From: Clostridia bacterium
GTDB lineage: Bacteria > Bacillota > Clostridia > Christensenellales > CAG-314
DNA: 13,827 bases
Direction: 5' to 3'
NCBI GenBank assembly: GCA_017407305.1
Contig: JAFQWS010000010.1
Location: 1-13,827 of the forward strand
Each line of letters opens with the position of its first letter. Within the stretch, counting starts at the first letter, position 1. The notes under the pieces were generated by a model. That model worked only from the letters and a program-made list of their open reading frames with translations. It did not search any database and was not told the origin of the DNA. The position numbers and the translations under genes were made by a program. Shown here piece by piece: positions 6,060 to 13,668 of the stretch.

Positions 6060-8452
6060 ATCTTTTTAGCGTATTCCTTGATGGGGTAGTCGGATGAAAA
6101 ACGGCCTGCTTTGGCTGTGTTGGTAAGTGACATTTTTTGCCATCTGTATTTGTCAGTGTATGCCAAATCCAATCTATCTGCAGCGGCGTTGTAGTCCATA
6201 AAGTCTGCAAAGCACATGTAAGGATCTGCGACACCACCTTGACCTTTGAGCAAGTATTGAGCAATGTTTGCAAAGGATTCGCCTTGAAAACCATGGTTCA
6301 ATTCTTCGATGACTGCACGAAGTTGATGATGTTTCAAATAGTAGTCCAAAGGAGAGTATTTGCTTCCCAAACGAGCAACTTGTACTTCGTCGTTGCCGAA
6401 AATGAAGATGTTGTCGTCGCCGACACTTTCTTTGATTTCGACGTTTGCGCCGTCCAAAGTACCCAATGTAATTGCACCATTGAACATAAATTTCATGTTG
6501 CCTGTACCACTGGCTTCTTTACCTGCCAAGGAAATTTGTTCGCTGACTTCCGTTGCGGGGATGAGCGTTTCTGCCATTGTTACACAGTAGTTTTCCAAGA
6601 AACATACTGCAAGTTTGTCTTTTGCAACAGGGTTGGAAGCAATGTCTTCACCAAGTTTGCAAATGAGTTTGATGATTTCTTTTGCAACGTAGTAACTGGG
6701 TGCTGCCTTTGCTGCAAAGATATACGTTTGAGGTGTAACGGGTTTGTTGGGGTTTTGTTTGATTTCGTGATATTGCCAAATGATCTTAATGACGTTGAGA
6801 AGCTGACGTTTGTATTCGTGCAAACGTTTGCTTTGTACGTCAAAACGAGTGTTGGGATTGAGCACAATACCACCGTGTTTAAAGGCATAGTCTGCCAAAG
6901 CACGTTTGTTTTCCAATTTGATGTCTGCCCATCTGTCCAAAACTGCGTGGTCGTCGGCATATTGCAACAGGCCTTCCAAACGGTTGGCATCTTTCAAATA
7001 GCCGTCACCAATCAATTCTTTGATGAGTGCGTCCAATTTGGGGTTGCTTTGTGACAACCATCTGCGATGAACGACACCGTTGGTGACGTTGCAGAATTTG
7101 TTGGGTGTGATTGCATAAAAGTCTGCAAATTGGTCTTTTTTGATGATTTCAGAGTGCAATGCGGAAACACCGTTTACCGAGTGACTGCCTGCAACGGACA
7201 AGTTTGCCATGCGAACTTGGTTGTAAGCAACAATGGCAATTTTGGAAACTTTTTGCAAGTCGCCACAATGTTGGAAGTATTCCTCACAAACACGCCTGTT
7301 GATTTCAACGATAATTTGGTAAATGCGAGGCAACAATTTTTGAATGAGGTATTCGGGCCAACATTCCAATGCTTCTGCCATGACCGTGTGGTTGGTGTAG
7401 GCGCAAACGGAAGTTACAAGTTTCCACGCATCATCCCATTCCATGCCATAATCATCCAAGAAAATACGCATAAGTTCGGGGATACACATTGCAGGGTGTG
7501 TGTCGTTGATGTGAACGGCAACTTGTTTTGCAAAGTTATCAAAAGAACCATACTTTGCATAAAAATCGCTCGTTACGTTTTGCATTGCTGCAGAACACAA
7601 GAAATATTCTTGTTTCAAACGCAATTCTTTACCAACTTCGTGGTGGTCGGCAGGATACAAAACTTTTGTGATGAGTTCGGCAGAATAGTCACTGCGAACT
7701 GCTTGCATATATTGGCCTTGACCAAAAGCAGACATATCAAAGTTGTGTTTGTTGCGTGCTTGCCACAAGCGTAACACGGAAACTGCTTTTGAGTTGTAAC
7801 CGGACATAACCATGTCGTAAGGAAGTGCTTCCACTTCTTCTGCGCCTTTGACAACGTATTTGGTTTTGCCATTTGCATAAATGGGAGTTACTTCACCACC
7901 AAACGTGACGGTAACTTTTTTGTCAGAGCGGGCTTTGAACCAAACGTCGCCACCGTTGTTGAGCCAGTTGTCGGGAAGTTCCGTTTGCCAACCATCAACG
8001 ATTTTTTGTTGGAACAAACCATATTCAAAGAACAAGCAATGTCCCATGGAAGGGTAACCAAGTGTTGCCAAACTGTCCATGTAGCAAGCTGCAAGTCTGC
8101 CCAAACCACCGTTGCCCAAACCTGCATCGGGCTCTCTTTCATAAATATCGTCCAAGTTTATGCCATAACCTTTCAAAACACTGGCAAACTTTTTGGTCAA
8201 GCCCATGTTGTAAAGGTTGTTTTTGAGGCTTCTGCCAAGCAAAAATTCCATTGAAATGTAGTGAACTCTTTTTGTCTTGGCTTCTTTGAATTTTGCGTTG
8301 AATTCTTTTCTATTTGTATGCAAAAGATTTCTGACAACGCGGACAACCGAACGATATTGTTGTCTTTCGGACAATTCTCCAAAAGTAACGCCATAGTGTT
8401 GTGCTGCGCTGTTTTCTAAAAACTGTTTGATTGTGTCGTTTGTGAGTTTCAT
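6047..8452 (-). CDS. glgP: Glycogen/maltodextrin phosphorylase
   Basis: An 801-residue GT35 phosphorylase of normal bacterial length that releases glucose 1-phosphate from alpha-1,4-glucan ends. The pyridoxal-phosphate lysine is visible as Lys654 in E-A-S-G-T-G-N-M-K-F. Other family landmarks are G-L-G-N-G-G-L-G-R-L (111-120), H-I-N-D-T-H-P-A (314-321), T-N-G-V-V-H-R-R-W-L (457-466) and the phosphate-site region S-K-R-L-H-E-Y-K-R-Q (541-550). It lacks the long regulatory N-terminus of animal enzymes. The start ATG has AGGA just upstream and lies 18 bases after the glgB stop. Placed between branching enzyme and a GH13 hydrolase, it gives the operon its phosphorolytic step. Whether glycogen or maltodextrin is the main substrate is not decided by sequence, so glgP versus malP is a matter of context; glgB next door favours glgP. 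Confidence 0.95.
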   Translation of the reverse strand: MKLTNDTIKQFLENSAAQHYGVTFGELSERQQYRSVVRVVRNLLHTNRKEFNAKFKEAKTKRVHYISMEFLLGRSLKNNLYNMGLTKKFASVLKGYGINLDDIYEREPDAGLGNGGLGRLAACYMDSLATLGYPSMGHCLFFEYGLFQQKIVDGWQTELPDNWLNNGGDVWFKARSDKKVTVTFGGEVTPIYANGKTKYVVKGAEEVEALPYDMVMSGYNSKAVSVLRLWQARNKHNFDMSAFGQGQYMQAVRSDYSAELITKVLYPADHHEVGKELRLKQEYFLCSAAMQNVTSDFYAKYGSFDNFAKQVAVHINDTHPAMCIPELMRIFLDDYGMEWDDAWKLVTSVCAYTNHTVMAEALECWPEYLIQKLLPRIYQIIVEINRRVCEEYFQHCGDLQKVSKIAIVAYNQVRMANLSVAGSHSVNGVSALHSEIIKKDQFADFYAITPNKFCNVTNGVVHRRWLSQSNPKLDALIKELIGDGYLKDANRLEGLLQYADDHAVLDRWADIKLENKRALADYAFKHGGIVLNPNTRFDVQSKRLHEYKRQLLNVIKIIWQYHEIKQNPNKPVTPQTYIFAAKAAPSYYVAKEIIKLICKLGEDIASNPVAKDKLAVCFLENYCVTMAETLIPATEVSEQISLAGKEASGTGNMKFMFNGAITLGTLDGANVEIKESVGDDNIFIFGNDEVQVARLGSKYSPLDYYLKHHQLRAVIEELNHGFQGESFANIAQYLLKGQGGVADPYMCFADFMDYNAAADRLDLAYTDKYRWQKMSLTNTAKAGRFSSDYPIKEYAKKIWKI

Positions 8453-8470
8453 AAAGTCCTAGTCCTAAAT

Positions 8471-10300
8471 TTATTTTTTGCTTTTGTAGTAAAGTACTGT
8501 TTGTTTGGGCAAATCAAAACTTACCACACCATCTGTTGCCGTAATCAAAGGTTGAATATGACTGCCTTCGCCACCAAATTGCAATGCGTCAGAATTGAGA
8601 ATAAGTTCGTATTTGCTGTTTCCAACGTTGTGGAAACCATAGTCTTTGTAGGTTGTTTTGGAGAAGTTTACAACTGCCAAAATGCTGTCGCCGTCGCTGT
8701 TGAAACGTTCGAAAGCAATAACGTTGTCACGACCTCCGTCAACCAAAATCCATCTAAAACCTGCCCAATTTGAATCGTTTTCATACAATGCAGAGTTTTC
8801 TACGTAGGTGTGATTCAAATGTTTGACAAATTCTTGGAAGGAAGAGTGTTTGTAATAGTCAAGCAACATCCAATCCAAAGAAACGTTTTCGTTCCATTCG
8901 TTGAATTGTGCCAATTCGTTTCCCATAAAGTTGAGTTTTTTGCCCGGTTGAGCAAATTGCAAACCCAACAATGCACGATACAAGGCAAATTTTTCATCAT
9001 AACTGCCCGGCATCTTGTTGATCATAGAACCTTTCAAGTGCACCACTTCGTCGTGAGAGAAAGGCAAAATGAAGTTTTCCGAGTAGGCATAGGTCATAAC
9101 AAACGTAAGTTTGTCGTGATGGTCTGCTTTCCACATGGGATCGACGGAAATGTAACGCAAAGTATCGTTCATCCAACCCATGTTCCATTTGAAGTTAAAT
9201 CCCAAACCACCATTGTAAACAGGGTGAGTAACTCCGTTGAAAGCAGTTGATTCTTCTGCCAACAACAATGCTTTGGAACTGTATTTGAACACTGCACAAC
9301 TGAGTTCGTGCATAAATTGAATGGCTTCCAAGTTTTCAATGCCACCATAAATGTTGGGTACCCATTGACCGTCGCCCTTGTCATAGTCCAAGTAAAGCAT
9401 GCTTGCCACTGCATCTACGCGCAAACCGTCAATGTGAAATTCTTTGAGCCAATACAATGCGTTGCTGATCAAAAATGATCTTACTTCAGGTCTGCCATAG
9501 TCGAAAATGCGTGTGCCCCAACTTGCGTGGTCACGACGTTTTTCATCCCAACTTTCGTAGCACCAACCACCATCAAATTCGATAAGACCGTGGGGGTCTT
9601 TGCAGAAGTGAGCAGGAACCCAGTCCAAAATGACGCCAATGCCTGCCTTGTGGAATTGATTGACCAAATATCTCAAATCGTCGGGTGTGCCATAACGAGA
9701 GGTGGGAGAGTAATAACCTGTTACTTGATACCCCCAACTGCCGTCAAAAGGATATTCACTCAAAGGCATAAATTCGACGTGAGTGTAACCCATTTCCTTT
9801 ACGTAAGGAACCAAGTGTTCGGCCAAATCTCTGTAAGAATAATATCTTCCGTCAATGTGTTTGCGCCAAGAACCTGCGTGAACTTCATAAATGTTCATAG
9901 GTTGGTCATAGGGCAATTTCTTTTTGGCAATAAAGTCACCGTCCGTCCAATCAAATTTGTCACTAGACCAAACGACACTTGCCGTTTCGGGACGGAATTG
10001 TGAGAAAAATGCGTAAGGGTCGGCTTTGTATAACGTGCGACCGTCCCAAGTTGTTATGAAATATTTGTAGCATTGATTGGGTTGTACTGCAGAAATAATG
10101 GATGAGAAAACACCGTTTTCCACCTTTTCCAATTCGTTTGCCGTGGTATTCCAAGAGTTGAAGTCGCCAACGACAGCAACCTTTTGAGCGTTTGGTGCCC
10201 ATACTGTGAAACGATAAGAATAATCTTCTACCTTGTGGCAACCAAAAATTTTGTAACAATCGGTGCTTTTACCTTCTACAAATGCTTTGTAACCTTTCAT
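8471..10300 (-). CDS. glgB: 1,4-alpha-glucan branching enzyme
   Basis: A 609-residue GH13 branching enzyme that cuts alpha-1,4 chains and rejoins them as alpha-1,6 branches in glycogen. An N-terminal CBM48 module is seen (about 15-110), with V-W-A-P-N-A and V-G-D-F-N-x-W. The catalytic domain has I-L-D-W-V-P-A-H-F (224-232), nucleophile Asp296 in D-G-L-R-V-D-A-V, the acid/base glutamate in A-E-E-S-T (Glu349 or 350), and Asp417 in S-H-D-E. H-L-K-G-S-M and the E-L-A-Q-F-x-E-W type element follow as in other GlgB proteins. It lacks the extra N-terminal module of the longer (about 730 aa) forms, as is common in Bacillota. AAGGAG precedes the ATG, and the gene starts 9 bases after the malQ-like stop. 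No glgC or glgA is in the window, so synthesis genes must lie elsewhere. Confidence 0.96.
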   Translation of the reverse strand: MKGYKAFVEGKSTDCYKIFGCHKVEDYSYRFTVWAPNAQKVAVVGDFNSWNTTANELEKVENGVFSSIISAVQPNQCYKYFITTWDGRTLYKADPYAFFSQFRPETASVVWSSDKFDWTDGDFIAKKKLPYDQPMNIYEVHAGSWRKHIDGRYYSYRDLAEHLVPYVKEMGYTHVEFMPLSEYPFDGSWGYQVTGYYSPTSRYGTPDDLRYLVNQFHKAGIGVILDWVPAHFCKDPHGLIEFDGGWCYESWDEKRRDHASWGTRIFDYGRPEVRSFLISNALYWLKEFHIDGLRVDAVASMLYLDYDKGDGQWVPNIYGGIENLEAIQFMHELSCAVFKYSSKALLLAEESTAFNGVTHPVYNGGLGFNFKWNMGWMNDTLRYISVDPMWKADHHDKLTFVMTYAYSENFILPFSHDEVVHLKGSMINKMPGSYDEKFALYRALLGLQFAQPGKKLNFMGNELAQFNEWNENVSLDWMLLDYYKHSSFQEFVKHLNHTYVENSALYENDSNWAGFRWILVDGGRDNVIAFERFNSDGDSILAVVNFSKTTYKDYGFHNVGNSKYELILNSDALQFGGEGSHIQPLITATDGVVSFDLPKQTVLYYKSKK

Positions 10301-10309
10301 ATTTTCTCC

Positions 10310-11680
10310 TTATTGGACGTGCGTCCCGACAAATTTCAACTTTTCGGCGTTTTCAGCAGAAAAGTCTTTGTTTTGCGCCATATACTGCCAAATGGTGGCA
10401 TATTGATTTGTCACGTTGTTGGACAATTCATTCATACTAACCATGGCGATGGCTTTTGATGAATAAAGATATTTTACAAAACTCCACGAAAGTTTTTCAC
10501 CTGTTGCCACGTTTATTTCGCGCAAAACTTTGTTTTGAGTTTTTTTATCCAAACAAAAAAACCAGTCGTACACCAAATTGGTGTGATTTGTACCAAGATA
10601 GGCAATGCTGTTTTCCTTGTGATTGGCAATTTTGTGTCTTGCACCACTTGGGACAAATGCCTGTTGTTGTGCAGTCGTTGTGTAAAGCCCCTTTTGTTTA
10701 TGTATAAGACGGGCAATCTTCTTGTTTGAGTAGTCTTCTGCAATCAGCACCGAGTGTTGTTGAGTCAATTTTGGCACAATCGACCAATCGGCTTTTGCTT
10801 TTGCCTTTTTTCCATATACGGGATATTGATAAAAATGAGCGAAATCTTGCACCACCGTCATATCATACAAATGACGGCTGTGGTCTGCTCTTTGCAACCA
10901 CCACTCAAATCCACTTTGGCGCATTGCCTTCCAATCGTAGGCAACGGGACGGCCAAAAGCATTTACCAATACTTTGGGAGTGCAATCTTCCTTCAACAAA
11001 AACAAGTCTTGATGCGCCCAACAATCTGCCGAATCAAAGGCAACGTAAAAAGGCAACGTTCCCACAATCATAATTGATTTGTCGTGCAACTTTTGTCTAA
11101 TTGCCTGCCATTGGCTGTAAAAGACAAATTGTTCAAATTTGTAAAGGTCAATTTCGTCGCTGAGCAAATCGGTGTAGTACTCTACTGCTTGAGGGGTGTG
11201 CTTTTGAATATCTTTGTCCGGCCACTTGTCCCAACTTGCATCGGTAAAATGCCCTTTCAATGCTTTGAACAAACAATAGTCGCTGAGCCAATTTTTGTTT
11301 TGCAAAACAAAGTCAAGATATTCTTTGGGAGGTTGTTCCCTTGTGAAAGTTTTGAAAGCATAAAACATCAGTTGATTGGCTCGTTGCAAAGCAAACTGCC
11401 AATTGACGTCATCTCTTTTGCACCAGTTGTCATAATCTTTTTGTTTGATAAGGCCGTTATCCACCAATTGTTTAAAATCAACGTACAATGGGTTTCCAGC
11501 AAAAACCGACGTCACACAAAATTGTTGTTCCAAACTCACCGGATTAAGTGGTAAAATTTGCCAATACTTTTGTTGTGCCGTCGTCATAAAAGTTATGAAC
11601 TTGTGCACCTCCTCAAAGCCTCCAACACCATGCTTGGATGGTAAAGAGTGTATGGGAAGATAGATTCCACCTTTTTTCAT
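10310..11680 (-). CDS. Degenerate GH77 (MalQ-like) protein, catalytic centre altered
   Basis: A 456-residue GH77 homologue, shorter than typical MalQ (about 500). GH77 landmarks are clear: S-L-P-S near 12-15, Y-W-Q-I-L-P-L-N-P (39-47), F-A-G-N-P (60-64), Y-V-A-F-D-S-A-D-x-W-A (212-222), Asp279 at the nucleophile site, and I-A-E-D (313-316) with Glu315 as the acid/base. Several usually invariant residues are missing. The R-I-D-H-F-R motif reads V-Q-D-F-A-H, so the arginine two before the nucleophile is Val277. The G-T-H-D motif reads G-T-N-H (363-366), so the transition-state Asp is His. G-D-x-P reads G-T-L-P. The G-Q-x-W-G-N-P-x-Y element is reduced, and the C-terminal P-L-Q-D-type end is altered. 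The frame is intact and it leads the glucan operon, so it is not an obvious pseudogene. It may be an inactive glucan-binding protein or have changed chemistry. There is no clear Shine-Dalgarno. Confidence 0.85.
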   Translation of the reverse strand: MKKGGIYLPIHSLPSKHGVGGFEEVHKFITFMTTAQQKYWQILPLNPVSLEQQFCVTSVFAGNPLYVDFKQLVDNGLIKQKDYDNWCKRDDVNWQFALQRANQLMFYAFKTFTREQPPKEYLDFVLQNKNWLSDYCLFKALKGHFTDASWDKWPDKDIQKHTPQAVEYYTDLLSDEIDLYKFEQFVFYSQWQAIRQKLHDKSIMIVGTLPFYVAFDSADCWAHQDLFLLKEDCTPKVLVNAFGRPVAYDWKAMRQSGFEWWLQRADHSRHLYDMTVVQDFAHFYQYPVYGKKAKAKADWSIVPKLTQQHSVLIAEDYSNKKIARLIHKQKGLYTTTAQQQAFVPSGARHKIANHKENSIAYLGTNHTNLVYDWFFCLDKKTQNKVLREINVATGEKLSWSFVKYLYSSKAIAMVSMNELSNNVTNQYATIWQYMAQNKDFSAENAEKLKFVGTHVQ

Positions 11681-11700
11681 AATTATACTTACTAATAGAT

Positions 11701-11729
11701 ATTATAGACAAAATGCAACAAAAAAGCAA
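11701..11729 (-). promoter_or_regulatory. Promoter of the glucan operon
   Basis: On the minus strand TTGCTT (11729-11724), a 17-base spacer and a perfect TATAAT (11706-11701). The start site should be near 11694, leaving a leader of only about 13 bases with no convincing ribosome site. A second TATAAT lies one base before the ATG but is too close to act for this gene. No later promoter is evident, so the four genes are probably one transcript. Confidence 0.72.
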
Positions 11730-11750
11730 CAGTAAATAAATGATTTTCTC

Positions 11751-11779
11751 TTGACAATCGCTTTTTTGTAATTTAAAAT
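11751..11779 (+). promoter_or_regulatory. Promoter of the EamA gene leader
   Basis: TTGACA (11751-11756), a 17-base spacer and TAAAAT (11774-11779), a near-perfect housekeeping promoter. The predicted start is near 11786, about 110 bases before the EamA start codon. It is divergent from the glucan-operon promoter, with 21 bases between the two -35 hexamers. Confidence 0.82.
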
Positions 11780-11785
11780 ACTCAT

Positions 11786-11888
11786 GTAAGAACAAAATTT
11801 CATAGTGATAGAAATGTGGGAGCAATCCCGTGTCCATTCGCTATCGCTACGTCAATGACAGACGAATATTCGTTTGTCATTTTTTTTT
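11786..11888 (+). promoter_or_regulatory. Structured 5' leader with terminator: candidate riboswitch/attenuator
   Basis: Between the promoter and the EamA gene the RNA can form a 9-bp stem, 11803-11811 with 11841-11849 (one G-U pair). It encloses a second hairpin, GGGA-GCAA-TCCC (11818-11829), capped by a GNRA-type GCAA loop. The terminator hairpin begins four bases after the outer stem. Two competing pairings are visible: ATTTC (11797-11801) with GAAAT (11811-11815), which would open the outer stem, and ATTCG (11836-11840) with CGAAT (11863-11867), which would open the terminator. Promoter, folded domain, alternative pairing and terminator before the gene is the architecture of a transcriptional riboswitch. 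I could not match it to a known class. Confidence 0.68.
11854..11888 (+). terminator. Intrinsic terminator in the EamA leader
   Basis: A stem of about 12 pairs, AATGACAGACGA (11854-11865) with TCGTTTGTCATT (11870-11881), including one G-T wobble. It has a 4-base loop, followed by a T-run to 11888. It points toward the EamA gene, whose ATG is only 9 bases further on. No plus-strand gene ends here, so it is not a 3' terminator of another transcription unit. Confidence 0.85.
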
Positions 11889-11896
11889 ATAGAAAA

Positions 11897-12850
11897 ATGA
11901 GCAAACAAAGAAACGGTGCAGTAATTTTATTATTCATAGTGGCAATCATTTGGGGCTTCGGTTATATGATAACCGACATTTCTTTGACTGCAAGCCACGC
12001 ACCCAGTTTCATCAACGTGTGCAGATTTACGTTGGCAACGTTGCTCTTTGGCTTGGTATTTTTCAAAAAAATCAAGTTTACCAAAAACGGTTTGATGTGG
12101 GGCTCTCTTTGTGGCTTTTTACTGTTTTTGGGCTTTGCCTTGCAAACGGAAGGTTTGCGACACACCACAATTGCCAACAACGCATTTTTCACTTCCAGCA
12201 ACATTTTGTTCGTTCCTTTTATCGTTTGGTTTTTGTTCAAGGAAAAACCCGGTTGGATCACTTTGTTGGGCGTTGTCATTGCCATTTTGGGTTTGATGAT
12301 TTTGAACTTTGGAGAAACACTCCTTAGTATGAGTATTTCATCAAATGAAGACAATTGGTTGGGCAATCTCCTTTCTTTGTTGAGCGCACTTGCTTTTGGT
12401 TGCCATATGGTGATGACTTCTTACTGCTTAAAAACCAAAGGTATTGACAACGTTCAAATTACCTTTGTTGAGTTGGCATCTACAGCAGTTTGCTTTTTGA
12501 TTTTGTTTGTTTGCACCGATTTAAGAGTGGAAATCCTTCAAAACGTTGATTGGAGCAACTTTATTTGGACGGCAGTTTTCTTGGGCGTATTCAACACAGC
12601 TTTTGCTTATACGAGCCAAATTTATGCACAACAATACGTCGAACCCAACAAGGTTTCTTTGATTTTGTGCACCGAATCAATGTTGGGAGCAATCATCCCC
12701 ATCCTCTTTGGTTTGGAACAATTTACTTGGCCTGTGGCAGTTGGTGGCATCTTGGTAGTTTTGGCAATATTTTTGGTGGAATACGTTTCCAAAATCATGG
12801 CAAAAAAGAACAGCAACCAACCAGATACTTTCAACGAATACGATAAATAA
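11897..12850 (+). CDS. EamA/DMT-family membrane transporter
   Basis: A 317-residue protein of the drug/metabolite transporter superfamily with two EamA repeats and about ten membrane helices. The first repeat opens with the typical A-I-I-W-G-F-G-Y (about 16-23), followed by R-F at 43-44, and the second carries the E-S/P-V-x-x-A-type end as C-T-E-S-M-L-G-A-I-I-P. Members export or import small metabolites such as amino acids, nucleosides or cofactors; the substrate is not readable here. The ATG at 11897 gives the usual N-terminus (short basic head then helix 1). The frame continues upstream to a GTG at 11816, but that would translate the terminator hairpin. No Shine-Dalgarno precedes the ATG; the upstream bases are the terminator T-run. 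Expression is probably controlled by the leader, and the likely ligand is the best clue to the cargo. Confidence 0.9.
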   Translation: MSKQRNGAVILLFIVAIIWGFGYMITDISLTASHAPSFINVCRFTLATLLFGLVFFKKIKFTKNGLMWGSLCGFLLFLGFALQTEGLRHTTIANNAFFTSSNILFVPFIVWFLFKEKPGWITLLGVVIAILGLMILNFGETLLSMSISSNEDNWLGNLLSLLSALAFGCHMVMTSYCLKTKGIDNVQITFVELASTAVCFLILFVCTDLRVEILQNVDWSNFIWTAVFLGVFNTAFAYTSQIYAQQYVEPNKVSLILCTESMLGAIIPILFGLEQFTWPVAVGGILVVLAIFLVEYVSKIMAKKNSNQPDTFNEYDK

Positions 12851-12862
12851 AATAAATGACGC

Positions 12863-12894
12863 AAAAAAAGCACACAAAACTGTGTGCTTTTTTT
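12863..12894. terminator. Bidirectional terminator between EamA and YhhN-type genes
   Basis: A perfect 14-bp stem: AAAAAAA then GCACACA (12863-12876), loop AAAC, TGTGTGC then TTTTTTT (12881-12894). The A/T symmetry gives a T-run on both strands. It serves the convergent ends of the EamA gene (12850) and the YhhN-type gene (12908). Confidence 0.93.
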
Positions 12895-12907
12895 ATGCAT
12901 TTTTTGT

Positions 12908-13579
12908 TTAGATTGCAAAAAACAAACTTAACGCAACCAACCAAAGTCCTGGGTAATAGGTAAACGTCACACCAATTTGGGGCCACTTTTTGCCAAAGAA
13001 AACAAATTTACCCGACAAAAGAAAATGGTCGGAAATCATAAATAAAACCAATCCCATTGCCAACAAAGCCGTCTCAAAGGTGGGATGCACAACAACAAGC
13101 GCCAATGACAAAAATCCGTGCAAAATAACGGTGGAAAGATAGCCTGTGCATTTCAGTTTGAGAGCCGGCTTTTTTATTTTGCATAAAAGAAACTTTTCGT
13201 CCAACAAAACCAAAGCAATCACAGGTAAAACGAACCAAATAACGTGCAAAAAATGGACTTTCAATGCCACGACGTAGCAAATTAAATAGACAAAAAAAGC
13301 CAAGTTGCCAAAACTGAAAGCAAAGCCACCTTTGGAAAAACTTTTCAACAAAAGAACGTCTCCCAAAAAACACAGCACCACTGCCAACAAAGCCAAATAG
13401 CGCCACGGAGGAAGATTGCTCTTTAGAAAAAAACAAGCAAAAGCCAACGTGACAAAAGATGCCGACATGGCAATTTTGTTGATGACACGCAAAGTAAAAT
13501 TTTGACCCGTTGAGGTAAACACGTAAGTCACCACCAACAAGCCATAGATAATTGAAAAAATAATTTGCCAAAGTTCCAT
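12908..13579 (-). CDS. YhhN/TMEM86-family membrane protein (lysoplasmalogenase-like)
   Basis: A 223-residue integral membrane protein with about seven to eight helices. It carries the family signatures L-G-D-V-L-L-L (Asp74), M-I-S-D-H-F-L-L (Asp184) and a C-terminal Y-Y-P-G-L-W-L-V-A-L-S, matching the G-D, S-D and Y-Y-x-A-Q-x-L-I-A-L-S pattern of YhhN/TMEM86. Animal TMEM86 proteins hydrolyse the vinyl ether bond of lysoplasmalogens. Activity in bacterial members is less established, although plasmalogens do occur in anaerobic Bacillota. In the helix after the first motif, the histidine I expect from the family pattern appears to be Leu99; this needs an alignment. The ATG has no Shine-Dalgarno and sits 6 bases after a -10 element, implying a leaderless message. 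It is monocistronic. Confidence 0.85.
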   Translation of the reverse strand: MELWQIIFSIIYGLLVVTYVFTSTGQNFTLRVINKIAMSASFVTLAFACFFLKSNLPPWRYLALLAVVLCFLGDVLLLKSFSKGGFAFSFGNLAFFVYLICYVVALKVHFLHVIWFVLPVIALVLLDEKFLLCKIKKPALKLKCTGYLSTVILHGFLSLALVVVHPTFETALLAMGLVLFMISDHFLLSGKFVFFGKKWPQIGVTFTYYPGLWLVALSLFFAI

Positions 13580-13585
13580 AGGTTT

Positions 13586-13614
13586 ATTTTACACTTGCTT
13601 AACAAAAAAGTCAA
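13586..13614 (-). promoter_or_regulatory. Promoter of the YhhN-type gene, leaderless geometry
   Basis: On the minus strand TTGACT (13614-13609), a 17-base spacer and TAAAAT (13591-13586), then six bases (AAACCT) and the ATG at 13579. The predicted +1 is the A of the ATG. The two hexamers and spacer length are identical to those of the acylation operon promoter at 1900-1928. Confidence 0.72.
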
Positions 13615-13668
13615 TAGTGAATTGAATTTGCGTTTGTCGTCTTTTATTTTGTTTTGTCAAAATTTCAT

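Noticed and set aside
6137..7774. Two long plus-strand open frames (305 and 235 codons) inside glgP
   Set aside because: They are antisense to a well-conserved enzyme, have low-complexity Cys/Phe/Val-rich translations and no ribosome sites. They reflect the skewed codon use of the sense gene.
11786..11888. T-box leader upstream of the EamA gene
   Set aside because: The GGGAGCAATCCCGTG stretch superficially recalls a T-box antiterminator, but the conserved TGGNACC core is absent and there is no room for the specifier stem between the predicted start site and the terminator.
11816..11896. Upstream GTG (11816) or ATG (11855) as the EamA start
   Set aside because: It would translate the terminator hairpin and add 14-27 residues unlike an EamA N-terminus. 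Neither codon has a ribosome site.
13074..13571. 165-codon alternative frame within the YhhN-type gene
   Set aside because: Same-strand shifted frame. The YhhN frame has the family motifs and the correctly placed promoter.
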